Assembly: GCA_937996605.1 (NCBI GenBank)
Contig: CALKVB010000264.1
Coordinates: 1 to 31,802, forward strand
From: an uncultured Oxalobacteraceae bacterium
GTDB lineage: Bacteria > Pseudomonadota > Gammaproteobacteria > Burkholderiales > Burkholderiaceae_D
Length of the DNA: 31,802 nt
Direction: 5' to 3'
Under the pieces are notes generated by a model that made no database searches, was not told where the DNA came from, and saw only the letters and a program-made list of their open reading frames with translations. Within the stretch, counting starts at the first letter, position 1; every line of letters begins with the position of its first letter. Positions 7,527 to 15,344 of this stretch are shown piece after piece. Both the position numbers and the translations under genes were made by a program.

Positions 7527-8504
7527 TTAATCGTCCTCAGCCTCAAGTTCACTTGGGGCGATTACTTTATTGCGATCTTTATCGACTTGCCCCTTGAGCT
7601 TATCTGCAGCCTGGGTGAAATGATCGATATCCTCATCGCGTGCGAGATGCAAACCCGGTGCGAACAAATCACCCATATACACTTCATCGGCAAAACTACC
7701 TGAGTTTCTTTGATGCGTCATGAGAATCAAACCAGAACCTAAAGCCGAGCAGAATAAGCACAACATCAACAGGCCTCTGGTATAACGACGTTTAATGGTA
7801 CTAAGATGTAAATAAATAGCGACTGCCAACAGCAAAATTTCGACATGACTACCATAGCGAGAAAACCATTCCCAAGAAAACATAAAGCCCAAGAAGGTGC
7901 TCAAAGCATTCCATAATTGCAGGCCCACCATGGCGCTGGCAACGATAAACAAATGACGGCCAAACCGAGGGCTACGTCCAAACAATCGATTGGCCGCAGC
8001 CCAAATTCCGCTCCACAACATCGCCGCCAACAGCACCGAAATCACCGCCTGCAAATACACCACAAGGTTAAAGCCCTCGGTTTGCGACAACCAAGCATTC
8101 AAGCAAGTTAATCCAACCACCATCAACGCGCCCGTCAAGGCTGGACGCAAGCCTTCCCATTGATAATTACTGGTATCGATGGTTTCAGGTTCCACCTCAA
8201 AGCTAGAACGTCGCACACGCACATGGGTCTGGCCGAGGCGCACTACAGTATGCCCACTCAACTCGAGCTGCGCTTGGCGCCTTCCTTGATAACGGAGGCC
8301 GTTGCGGCTATCGAGATCACGAATTTGCAAATTACCTTCTGTATTTTCTTCAATGATGGCATGACGTGCAGCGACATGTTCATCATCGAGAATGACTTCA
8401 TTATCGTAGGCGCGCCCGATTCGAATCGGTAATTGCTCAAAGCGAAAACGCTGTTCAACTTCATCATTACGACTCATGATCTCAACAAAGAATGCGGTAC
8501 TCAT
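7527..8504 (-). CDS. FHA-domain integral membrane protein
   Basis: A 325-residue protein with a cytoplasmic N-terminal forkhead-associated domain (about 10-100), a phosphothreonine-peptide reader. The key motifs are visible: IRIGR (27-31), DDEHVAARHAII (40-51) and DLDSRNGLRY. After a short linker come about five hydrophobic segments (roughly 120-280: ALTGALMVVGLTCLNAW, VVYLQAVISVLLAAML, a long third segment, ILLLAVAIYLHL and a last one ending SGLILM), then a charged tail ending ELEAEDD. The start overlaps the stop of the protease gene by 4 bp (ATGA), so the two are translationally coupled. No Ser/Thr kinase is encoded in the window, so the phosphorylated partner is unknown. Confidence 0.9.
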   Translation of the reverse strand: MSTAFFVEIMSRNDEVEQRFRFEQLPIRIGRAYDNEVILDDEHVAARHAIIEENTEGNLQIRDLDSRNGLRYQGRRQAQLELSGHTVVRLGQTHVRVRRSSFEVEPETIDTSNYQWEGLRPALTGALMVVGLTCLNAWLSQTEGFNLVVYLQAVISVLLAAMLWSGIWAAANRLFGRSPRFGRHLFIVASAMVGLQLWNALSTFLGFMFSWEWFSRYGSHVEILLLAVAIYLHLSTIKRRYTRGLLMLCLFCSALGSGLILMTHQRNSGSFADEVYMGDLFAPGLHLARDEDIDHFTQAADKLKGQVDKDRNKVIAPSELEAEDD

Positions 8505-9910
8505 TTGGCACCTGCTTTCTTATCATTTACGTTCGCATTGATCGCGATGCCTTTCAAAAAAAGCTTCGCCATCCGCATGCCGTTTTCATACGAAACGCCG
8601 CGGGTATCGAGGCGGCTTTGTAATACTTCCTTGGCCTGATCTAAGCTACTGCTAATCACGATGAAGTCATACAATTCAGGGAACTTACGATAAGCTCTTA
8701 CGCACAATACCGAGCGCATTGATACGCCTTCGTTTTTGACGAAGTCTTCATTGCATGCCGGTGCAGTGACGCTAGGATGCCGTGTGCTAGCAAATATTTG
8801 ATTTTTAAATCGTTCGCTGACTAAACGAGAAAAACGTAAGGCGTCGAGTTTTTTCGATTGCAGCAAGGTATGGGCGATGGTGATATGCCCCGTTTGTAAT
8901 TTACCTGAAACGAATAAGGAAGACTCCATCGCACAGTTCATTTTGTCTTCAGAAAAACTACTCTCTTCCTTGGTACTCGAACTGCCCCAGCATCGCATTT
9001 GCTCTGACTCGCGCACAGGCACTTGATATTTACCGAGCACTTTGGTGCCGAGCCCATTTTCTAAGAGTTTGTCGATCATGAAGTTTTGGTGTGCCAACAA
9101 CTGACGTCCCACCTCTTCGCTAAACGAGGTCGGCACTTGTTTTTGTGCTTTAACGCGATTCACAAGTTCAACCACAAAACGTGCAGGTACCAAGAAACTC
9201 ACTAACTCACCATCGGTACGTTTAGCGACATTGACACCCGCCAGCGCCCCTGCGGCGTTGACATTCGGGCCACCGCTCATCCCAGCATTGATGGGCCCGG
9301 TGAACATGAACTGATCATAAAATGCACGGCCAATAATCCCGTTATACGCTCCTTCAGAAATCGCAAAACCAAGATCAAGCGGATTACCTAAGGAATACAA
9401 ATATTGGCCTTGCTGCAAAGGACTCAGTTGATTTGCATTAGTAGGAATTTTAAAGAAACCTGTACCCTTGCGACTCAGCTTCACCACCGCCAAATCATGC
9501 AGGACATCGACAGCCAACAACTCCACCGTGCCGCGTTGATCATTGGTGTCGACAAATTCTCCGACATAAGTGTCGGGTTCTAGGGCAATCTGCGAGACCA
9601 CATGATAATTGGTAACCACCAAATCAGTGTCATCGACAAAAAAACCTGAGCCTACCGAAGATTGTGTGCGTCCATTTTTAACTAAAACACGAATCTGCAG
9701 CAAATCGTTTTTTGCTGCGCTATACAATTTTTGTGCGGAAGATGAGGGCTGCGGCAGTACTGTCTCGCTGGCACTGGTCTTAGCACTTTCCGCGCTCTCG
9801 ACTTTAGGATTTTTTTGCGCAGCTGCTGTCGTCGCTGAGACATTAAAAACAAATAAGACAGCGACCAACAAGTAGCGCGCTTTGATCTGGGATATCACAC
9901 ATTTGTACAT
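8501..9910 (-). CDS. Exported trypsin-like (S1C-type) serine protease
   Basis: A 469-residue protein with an N-terminal signal sequence (ARYLLVAVLFVFNVSATTAAA) and a chymotrypsin-like protease domain. The triad is His103 (TNYHVVS), Asp139 (LHDLAVVKL) and Ser212 (GMSGGPN), in the order seen in HtrA/Deg proteases. No PDZ domain is evident; the C-terminal ~200 residues are an unassigned domain with several cysteines (MRCWGSS, MNCAME, APACNED, VLCVRAY) that could form disulfides in the periplasm. The ATG at 9910 is preferred over an in-frame TTG at 10027 because it places the signal sequence at the N-terminus. First gene of a coupled pair with the FHA membrane protein, which suggests a sensing or quality-control role across the envelope; the substrate is unknown. 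Confidence 0.88.
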   Translation of the reverse strand: MYKCVISQIKARYLLVAVLFVFNVSATTAAAQKNPKVESAESAKTSASETVLPQPSSSAQKLYSAAKNDLLQIRVLVKNGRTQSSVGSGFFVDDTDLVVTNYHVVSQIALEPDTYVGEFVDTNDQRGTVELLAVDVLHDLAVVKLSRKGTGFFKIPTNANQLSPLQQGQYLYSLGNPLDLGFAISEGAYNGIIGRAFYDQFMFTGPINAGMSGGPNVNAAGALAGVNVAKRTDGELVSFLVPARFVVELVNRVKAQKQVPTSFSEEVGRQLLAHQNFMIDKLLENGLGTKVLGKYQVPVRESEQMRCWGSSSTKEESSFSEDKMNCAMESSLFVSGKLQTGHITIAHTLLQSKKLDALRFSRLVSERFKNQIFASTRHPSVTAPACNEDFVKNEGVSMRSVLCVRAYRKFPELYDFIVISSSLDQAKEVLQSRLDTRGVSYENGMRMAKLFLKGIAINANVNDKKAGAK

Positions 9911-10335
9911 CGGGTTTCTCTTAATTTGCGAGGGAAGATTGAGGGCTAACTTCAATAAGTGACAGCATAAACGCTTTTCAGATTTTGTTTTCAACATCAC
10001 AAGAACTTGTGTGTCGGCAGGTATCAATTCATCTGTAGCGCTTGTGACAATTCCAAGCGCACTTACTTAAGCGACTGATTTAAAACAAAAATATTTATTT
10101 GATATTTTCGTTTTATTCACTTTTTATCAAAAAAACAGCGTTGCTTTTTCGCATGATTTCAGCAAAAAGATTGTCAAAATGCACGTAATTTCTACCTTGC
10201 ACGCCTATACTGAAATCACATTTCTACCGCTCGCGTGGTTGGCATGTGGCAGCATTGAATGCTACTTCGCCGCTATTTTACGCACCGTAGAGAAGAACAT
10301 CACCTCTTCGTTTTCAACTTTTAGGGAGCTTCGCA
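9911..10335. other. 425-bp divergent intergenic region
   Basis: Lies between the minus-strand protease gene and the plus-strand outer-membrane protein gene and must hold both promoters. The middle (about 10080-10140) is strongly AT-rich. A 7-bp perfect dyad is present at 10038-10060. I see no coding potential, no tRNA and no clear consensus promoter. The porin-like gene has a good AGGGAG ribosome site at about 10323-10328. Confidence 0.7.
10038..10060. promoter_or_regulatory. Perfect 7-bp inverted repeat upstream of the protease gene
   Basis: GCGCTTG (10038-10044) and CAAGCGC (10054-10060) flank a 9-base spacer, giving half-site centres about 16 bp apart, a geometry suitable for a dimeric regulator. 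It is not followed by a T tract on either strand, so it is not a terminator. The regulator is unknown. Confidence 0.4.
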
Positions 10336-11508
10336 ATGAATCGATCAAGAAGTAATTGGAACGCTTTTGGGCTGCGTAAAATAGTGGCCGCGATTGGATT
10401 TCTCGGGCTGAGCAGCGTCAGCGGCATCAGCGCAGCGGTGGATTTTACTTACTCGGGTTTTGGCAACATTACTGCAGGCAAAGTCTATGGCGCAAGTGGT
10501 CTAGACACAGGCTTTCCAGACCCAACGCAATGGCGCTGCCCTTGCTACATAGCAGATTATTCGCATGGCAGCGTGTATGGCACCAAATGGAACTTCGCAC
10601 CAGAATCTCGGGTGGGGGTGCAAGGCACAGCTACATTCAGCGATAACTTCTCTTTCACTGGACAAGTGATGGCAAGAAGCGCCGCCAACGATGCCAAAGT
10701 GGATATCGAATGGGCCTTCTTTACTTACAATATTTCACCTGCTTGGACCGTACAAGCAGGTCGCAAACGCTTGCCATTATTCTTCTATTCTGATTTCCAA
10801 GACGTTGCCTTTGCCTATAACTGGACACGCGTACCACCCGACGTGTATGGCTGGCCAGTGGTCAACTTCAACGGTGTGAACTTAACTTACCGCGGTGACA
10901 TCGGTGGTTGGGCAGTCAAGTCTAGCGGCTATATGGGTAGTGAACATGCGCGCGAAGTACCGATTGCTAAACTTGGCGATCCATCTCGTGTCGACATCAA
11001 TTGGAGTCGCATGTACGGCATCGATCTCGAACTCAACCGCGATTGGTTCACGATGCGCGCAGCGATCAATAAATCACATCAACAACGTTTGCGTTTGGGC
11101 ACTAATGGCTTCGAACAATTCTCACCTGACCCTGCGGTGTTTGGTGAATCTTCTCCACAAACATACACCTCGCTCTCATTCAATGTCGACCGAGATGATT
11201 TAGTCGTTCGCAGCGAATTCTCTAAAGTCAACGGCGCGCCAGCACGCGGCAGCTATCGCGGTTATCTGATGGGTGTGGGCTACCGTTTCGGCAATTTTTT
11301 ACCGATGGCCACCGTCAGTCGTTTGAACTCTTACGATAGTACAGGCAAAAATGATGAAGTTGATCGCAATGTAGGTTTCACTTTGCGCTATCAACTTGAT
11401 GATAGTAGCGCGCTCAAAGTGCAACTTGATCGCAGCCGCTGGGACTTCCTCAACGGCTCGGACAACACGCGTAAGTTGATCACCGTTTCCTATGACTTCA
11501 CATTCTAG
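10336..11508 (+). CDS. Outer-membrane beta-barrel (porin-like) protein
   Basis: A 390-residue exported protein. A signal peptide (KIVAAIGFLGLSSVSGISAA) should be cleaved near residue 34. The mature part alternates aromatic/hydrophobic and polar residues in short strands (FTYSGFGNITAG, SFTGQVMARS, WTVQAGRKRLPLF, YLMGVGYRFG) and ends with phenylalanine (SYDFTF), the classic signal for barrel assembly by BAM. It has a good AGGGAG ribosome site. The PstS-like gene starts 12 bp downstream, and this pair (barrel plus small substrate-binding-like protein) recurs in proteobacteria. A role in phosphate or anion uptake is suggested only by that neighbour. The cysteine pair WRCPCY near residue 67 is unusual for a porin. 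Confidence 0.85.
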   Translation: MNRSRSNWNAFGLRKIVAAIGFLGLSSVSGISAAVDFTYSGFGNITAGKVYGASGLDTGFPDPTQWRCPCYIADYSHGSVYGTKWNFAPESRVGVQGTATFSDNFSFTGQVMARSAANDAKVDIEWAFFTYNISPAWTVQAGRKRLPLFFYSDFQDVAFAYNWTRVPPDVYGWPVVNFNGVNLTYRGDIGGWAVKSSGYMGSEHAREVPIAKLGDPSRVDINWSRMYGIDLELNRDWFTMRAAINKSHQQRLRLGTNGFEQFSPDPAVFGESSPQTYTSLSFNVDRDDLVVRSEFSKVNGAPARGSYRGYLMGVGYRFGNFLPMATVSRLNSYDSTGKNDEVDRNVGFTLRYQLDDSSALKVQLDRSRWDFLNGSDNTRKLITVSYDFTF

Positions 11509-11520
11509 GAGAGGCGAATC

Positions 11521-11958
11521 ATGAAAACGATGAAAATAAGCTGGATAGCAAAAGCGTCTCTCACCGCATGCATGCTTGCGGGGCTGGCAATCACCTCAAG
11601 TGCGATGGCGGATGTAGTAGTGATCGTCAATCCCTCCAATGCAGCAAGCATAGACGAAGAGCAGATTGCCAAAATTTTCCTTGGCCAAACCAAGACCTTC
11701 TCGAATGGCTCGGAAGCCATTCCTATCGATCAAAAAGAAGGGCCGGTGCGTGAAGAATTTGGTAACAAACTTCTCAAGAAAAACCCTGCGCAGTTAAAAG
11801 CACAATGGGCACGCCAAATCTTTACTGGCGGTGCGAAACCGCCAAAGGAAATGGCCAGTGACGACGAAATTCTGAAATTTGTCGCTAGCACGCCTGGTGC
11901 AATTGCCTACATGGACTCAAGCAAGGTTAATAAAACCGTCAAAGTATTGAAGCATTAA
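11521..11958 (+). CDS. Small PstS-like periplasmic substrate-binding protein
   Basis: A 145-residue protein with a signal peptide (cleavage likely after AMA, residue 30). The mature sequence VVVIVNPSNAASIDEEQIAKIFLG, with the later FSNGSEAIPIDQ, WARQIFTG and PGAIAYMD segments, matches the short proteins usually annotated as phosphate ABC transporter substrate-binding proteins. It is much shorter than true PstS (~320 residues) and corresponds to one lobe only, and no permease or ATPase genes lie nearby, so a transport role is doubtful. A ribosome site GGAGAG lies just upstream, and the gene is co-transcribed with the barrel protein. A terminator follows at 11985-12016. Confidence 0.88.
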   Translation: MKTMKISWIAKASLTACMLAGLAITSSAMADVVVIVNPSNAASIDEEQIAKIFLGQTKTFSNGSEAIPIDQKEGPVREEFGNKLLKKNPAQLKAQWARQIFTGGAKPPKEMASDDEILKFVASTPGAIAYMDSSKVNKTVKVLKH

Positions 11959-11984
11959 TTTATAGAACCATGTGTAGTCTTGGG

Positions 11985-12016
11985 CGGGGTCAGGTTTTTC
12001 CAGATCCCGTTTTTTT
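11985..12016 (+). terminator. Rho-independent terminator after the PstS-like gene
   Basis: Stem CGGGGTC (11985-11991) pairs with GATCCCG (12003-12009) using one G-T wobble, with an 11-base loop and T7 at 12010-12016. It sits 27 bp past the stop codon and closes the two-gene unit. Confidence 0.8.
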
Positions 12017-12044
12017 ATGCCTCAACGATTGATTTAAAAACTGG

Positions 12045-12911
12045 CTACAGCCTCAGTAATTCGGCAAGTCGCCGTCCTGCGCGGCCCAGTGCTTGATCGC
12101 GATGATGCACCATACGCGGCACGAAACGATAACGCGATCCCTCTTCAAATTTAACTTCCACTAACTTGCGTTTTTTGAGCTCATCTTTGACCAAGAAACT
12201 CGGCATCCAACCATAGCCCAAACCCATCAACAAAGCTTCCTTTTTGGCGAAAAAACCATCGAGGTAAAATACACGTTCACTGCCGAACACATGTTCATCG
12301 TTACCGCTTTGACTCGAATCTTGTACCGATAGTTCGGTGTGTTCTTGCAACTGCGCCAAACTCACCTTTTTCATTTGTGCCAAGGCATGTTCCGGCGCCA
12401 CACATAAAACGCATTCAATTTCCGCTAAATTTTCAGCATGCAAATGTGGGTGTGGGGTGTAGTCCTTGACGATCATCAGATCTGCTTTTTCACTCTCAAA
12501 GCGATGCTGCACGCCACGCAAAAATTCGACTTTGACCTGCACCCTTGTTGGCGCACCTTCATCAGCTAAATCTTTGAGCGCTTTCAATATGGTCTGCAGC
12601 GGCAAGATACCATCGACGATGACCACTAACTTGGCTTCCCACGCTTGATTCAAATCACGCGCCAAGGCTTCTAATTGATTCGCTTGGATCAATAGGCGAC
12701 GGCCTTCATTCAACACCACTTCGCCGGCAGAAGTCAGTTTCACGCGATAGCCATCACGGTCGAGTAAATCGAGGCCGAGTTGTTGCTCAAGTTGCTTGAT
12801 TTGATAACTAATGGCCGATTGTGCTTTATGCAGACGCAACGCGGCTTTAGCGACACTGCCCTCGCGCACCACCGTATCCAAGGCCAACATGAAATTGAGA
12901 TCTAAGCTCAA
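12045..12911 (-). CDS. LysR family transcriptional regulator
   Basis: A 288-residue LysR-type regulator. The N-terminal winged HTH covers residues 1-62 (LDTVVREGSVAKAALRLHKAQSAISYQIKQLEQQLGLDLLDR region), then the linker helix and a two-lobed effector-binding domain (about 90-288). The start is an unusual TTG at 12911, supported by a GGAG site 7 bp upstream and by alignment of the LDLNFMLALD segment with family N-termini; an ATG at 12890 would remove the first seven residues. It is divergent from hppD with 158 bp between starts, so it probably regulates hppD and senses a tyrosine-catabolic intermediate, which is inference from position. Confidence 0.92.
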   Translation of the reverse strand: MSLDLNFMLALDTVVREGSVAKAALRLHKAQSAISYQIKQLEQQLGLDLLDRDGYRVKLTSAGEVVLNEGRRLLIQANQLEALARDLNQAWEAKLVVIVDGILPLQTILKALKDLADEGAPTRVQVKVEFLRGVQHRFESEKADLMIVKDYTPHPHLHAENLAEIECVLCVAPEHALAQMKKVSLAQLQEHTELSVQDSSQSGNDEHVFGSERVFYLDGFFAKKEALLMGLGYGWMPSFLVKDELKKRKLVEVKFEEGSRYRFVPRMVHHRDQALGRAGRRLAELLRL

Positions 12912-12967
12912 GTTTTACTCCGATTCGAGAAAGGGGACATCAACATCATCGAAATTCTTGATGGAGT

Positions 12968-13020
12968 TTAGCGAAATATTGTGCTTTTTTTGTTGATCTA
13001 TCTTAATTACATTAGCGAAA
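12968..13020. repeat. Two direct copies of TTAGCGAAA in the LysR/hppD gap
   Basis: Exact 9-bp copies at 12968-12976 and 13012-13020, 44 bp (about four helical turns) apart. Their TTAGCG core recurs in the palindrome at 13026-13044, so these look like extra half-sites of the same regulator. Confidence 0.45.
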
Positions 13021-13025
13021 ACAGT

Positions 13026-13044
13026 CGCTAACACGGTGTTAGCG
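13026..13044. promoter_or_regulatory. 19-bp perfect palindrome upstream of hppD (LysR-type box)
   Basis: CGCTAACAC-G-GTGTTAGCG is a perfect 9-bp dyad around one base. It contains the LysR signature T-N11-A (T13029 to A13041) inside CTAAC-N5-GTTAG. A further TTAGCG at 13012-13017 also pairs with CGCTAA at 13026-13031. It ends 25 bp before the hppD ATG, close to or downstream of the likely promoter, a position better suited to repression than to activation. The divergent LysR protein is the natural candidate binder. Confidence 0.65.
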
Positions 13045-13069
13045 CCACAAAAATTTCTGGAGACCCACA

Positions 13070-14104
13070 ATGACACAAGCGAATCCTCTCAATCTACGCG
13101 GTATTGAATTCACCGAATTCTGCGGCCCATCGGCTGAACACTTAGAAAACTTGTTTTGGGCGTTTGGTTTTTCCAAATTACGCCAGCATCCGAGTAAAGC
13201 GATTAGCTATTTCCGTCAAAATGACATTCACTTCCTCATCAACAATGAGCGTGATGGCTTCTCCGCTGAGTTCGCCAAAAAACATGGCCCATCGATTTGC
13301 TCTATGGGCTGGCGCGTCGACAATGCCGCCTTCGCCTTGGAAGAAGCGGTGAAGCGCGGTGCTCGCGCGGTTGCGGATGCAGATAAAGATCATGCTTACC
13401 CAGCGGTGTATGGCATAGGCGAGAGCGTGATTTACTTTATCGAACCGACAGCCAGTGGCGCATCGATTTATGAGCGTGATTTCGTAGCGCTTGCTTCGCC
13501 TTTGATTCAAGCTGAAAAAGGATTCTTGACGGTTGACCACTTAACCAACAACGTGCCTTTCGGTGAACAAGAGAAATGGGCCGATTTCTACAAAGGTATT
13601 TTCGGTTTTACGGAAGTACGTTACTTCGATATTCAAGGCGCGAAAACGGGTTTGACCAGCTATGCATTGCGTTCACCTGATGGCAGCTTCTGCATCCCTA
13701 TCAATCAACCGAAAAACGAACAAGATCAAATCGCCGAATACCTGCGCGATTACAAAGGTCCAGGCGTGCAGCATTTGGCATTCTTAACCGAAGATATTTT
13801 GCATTCGCTCGACCAACTCGAAGGTAGCGGCATCGAAACCTTGGATATTGATGATGACTACTATGCAGAGGTATTCCAACGCGTGCCGCACGTGCGTCAA
13901 GACCATGCACGCATCGCCAAACACCAAGTCTTAGTGGACGGCGATGACGATGGATACTTGTTGCAAATCTTCACCAAGAACATCATCGGCCCTATCTTTA
14001 TCGAGATTATTCAACGCGAAAACAATCTAAGTTTTGGTGAGGGCAATTTTGGCGCGCTGTTCCGCTCGATCGAAAAAGACCAAGAGCGTCGTGGCGTAAT
14101 TTAA
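13070..14104 (+). CDS. hppD: 4-hydroxyphenylpyruvate dioxygenase
   Basis: Converts 4-hydroxyphenylpyruvate to homogentisate, the second step of tyrosine catabolism, in the cytoplasm with non-heme Fe(II). The protein has 344 residues in two VOC-type halves. The iron ligands are visible in the C-terminal half: His157 (TVDHLTNNV), His235 (GVQHLAFLT) and Glu312 (IFIEIIQR). The tail GEGNFGALFRSIEKDQERRG is a family hallmark. A TGGAG ribosome site precedes the ATG. It probably shares a transcript with the VOC gene 119 bp downstream and is controlled through the palindrome at 13026-13044. The next pathway genes (hmgA, fahA) are not in the window. Confidence 0.97.
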   Translation: MTQANPLNLRGIEFTEFCGPSAEHLENLFWAFGFSKLRQHPSKAISYFRQNDIHFLINNERDGFSAEFAKKHGPSICSMGWRVDNAAFALEEAVKRGARAVADADKDHAYPAVYGIGESVIYFIEPTASGASIYERDFVALASPLIQAEKGFLTVDHLTNNVPFGEQEKWADFYKGIFGFTEVRYFDIQGAKTGLTSYALRSPDGSFCIPINQPKNEQDQIAEYLRDYKGPGVQHLAFLTEDILHSLDQLEGSGIETLDIDDDYYAEVFQRVPHVRQDHARIAKHQVLVDGDDDGYLLQIFTKNIIGPIFIEIIQRENNLSFGEGNFGALFRSIEKDQERRGVI

Positions 14105-14128
14105 GGGCTGCAAGAACAGAGGCGCGGG

Positions 14129-14148
14129 GTTCCCGCCTTCGCGGGAAC
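14129..14148. repeat. REP-like hairpin between hppD and the VOC gene
   Basis: GTTCCCGC (14129-14136), loop CTTC, GCGGGAAC (14141-14148): a perfect 8-bp stem. The 'TTCCCGCCTTCGCGGGAA' core is the widespread dispersed palindrome of betaproteobacterial genomes. No T tract follows, so it is not a classical terminator, but it could stabilise or attenuate the hppD transcript. Only one copy is found in this window. Confidence 0.7.
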
Positions 14149-14223
14149 GACGAGCAAAGCAGCGTCGCATCGGTAACAAGTAAGACGCAAATTAAGCGGA
14201 AATTAAGCGCACAGGAGAACAAC

Positions 14224-14763
14224 ATGGCATTACAAGGTGTACACCACGTGGCATATCGTTGCCGCGATACCAAAGAGACAGTCGAGTTTTATCAAAAAGC
14301 TTTAGGCATGGACTTCATGCTCGCAATTTCCGAAGACCGCGTACCGTCGACCAAAGAACCAGATCCTTACATGCATGTCTTCCTCGATGCGGGCAACGGC
14401 AATGTCTTGGCTTTCTTCGAAATTCCCAATTCCCCACCGATGGATAGAGATCGCAATACACCATCTTGGGTGCAGCACTTAGCATTCCAAGTCGATAGCC
14501 TCGCCAGTTTGCAGGCCGCTAAAACTCATTTGGAAAGTATGGGTTTGGAGGTAGTAGGCCCCACCAATCACGAATTATTCCAATCAATTTATTTCAATGA
14601 CCCTAACGGCCATCGTATCGAACTGGCAGCGAATACCTCGACACCAGAGATGCTGATGAGACTCAAAGAAATCGCGCCGCAGATGTTGGAAGATTGGACT
14701 GCCAGCAAACGCACGGTGCACCATGCAGCATGGTTGCACGAAAAGGAATTTGCGACGCACTAG
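14224..14763 (+). CDS. VOC family (glyoxalase/dioxygenase-like) protein
   Basis: A 179-residue vicinal-oxygen-chelate protein. Two beta-alpha-beta-beta-beta units are visible: GVHHVAYRCRDTKETVEFYQ (6-25) and SWVQHLAFQVDS. The metal ligands are probably His8, the His of WVQHLAF (about 90) and the Glu of HRIELA (about 138), which fits extradiol dioxygenases, glyoxalases or related lyases. The reaction cannot be fixed. An AGGAG site lies 8 bp before the ATG. Its place behind hppD suggests a role in tyrosine or related aromatic catabolism. A strong terminator follows at 14848-14874. Confidence 0.88.
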   Translation: MALQGVHHVAYRCRDTKETVEFYQKALGMDFMLAISEDRVPSTKEPDPYMHVFLDAGNGNVLAFFEIPNSPPMDRDRNTPSWVQHLAFQVDSLASLQAAKTHLESMGLEVVGPTNHELFQSIYFNDPNGHRIELAANTSTPEMLMRLKEIAPQMLEDWTASKRTVHHAAWLHEKEFATH

Positions 14764-14847
14764 CGCTAGGCTCACCGGGTCTGCAAAACAACAGACCTGC
14801 GTTCATATCCGCATAGCCTCCCTCCTGTACCTGTGTACAGATGATTA

Positions 14848-14874
14848 GCACCAGTTTTTCTGGTGCTTTTTTTT
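14848..14874 (+). terminator. Rho-independent terminator after the VOC gene
   Basis: Perfect stem GCACCAG / CTGGTGC with a five-T loop (14855-14859) and an eight-T tract at 14867-14874. It ends the hppD-VOC unit. The T tract stops two bases short of the stop codon of the convergent gene. The minus strand lacks a T run, so it serves one direction only. Confidence 0.92.
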
Positions 14875-14876
14875 GC

Positions 14877-15329
14877 CTATTGAATCTGGGGAGAGGAAGG
14901 CTCGCGAAGTGCGTGGTACAGGATAAAGCGAATCGAAAGCAAAACACTCAAAACAAATGCCACGATTACCACTATTCCGGCTAGCTCGATTTCCGTCCAA
15001 AATAAGAAGAGGTAAGCGAGATAGCCCAAAGAAGCGAGACCGCACAACAATTCTGCGACGCTCACCAACACCGAAGTACGCTTGGAGCGTGGTTTGCGCG
15101 TCAGTGCCCAAAATCCTAGTGGCCAAAGAAACACCGAAACAACAATGATTTCATCTAAGCTTTGCAAATGAATCGCTTTGTAAGGCACATACTCTTCGGT
15201 CTTGGTCACCATTTTTGCGTCTGGTTTACCGTTTTCCGGCACCACCGTTGTGCATTGAGACAGGGGCAAAAAGAAGCAAGTCAGTATCACGATCGCTAAA
15301 ACGCGTTTTAATGCTTCGAGATATTTCAT
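14877..15329 (-). CDS. Small hypothetical inner-membrane protein
   Basis: A 150-residue protein I do not recognise. An N-terminal hydrophobic segment (VLAIVILTCFFLPLSQC) is followed by a ~45-residue polar, probably periplasmic stretch, then three hydrophobic segments (EIIVVSVFLWPLGFWAL, a second ending GYLAYLFLF, IVVIVAFVLSVLLSIRF). LSQC resembles a lipobox but has Gln just before Cys, so lipidation is doubtful. A clear AGGAG site lies 6 bp before the ATG. It follows the alpha/beta hydrolase gene by 15 bp, so the two form an operon. Confidence 0.75.
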   Translation of the reverse strand: MKYLEALKRVLAIVILTCFFLPLSQCTTVVPENGKPDAKMVTKTEEYVPYKAIHLQSLDEIIVVSVFLWPLGFWALTRKPRSKRTSVLVSVAELLCGLASLGYLAYLFLFWTEIELAGIVVIVAFVLSVLLSIRFILYHALREPSSPQIQ

Positions 15330-15344
15330 AGATTCTCCTGAGGC

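Noticed and set aside
14825..14840. CTGTAC-CTGT-GTACAG dyad after the VOC gene
   Set aside because: Short and without a T run; the strong terminator just downstream (14848-14874) explains transcription end. No regulatory reason for it here.
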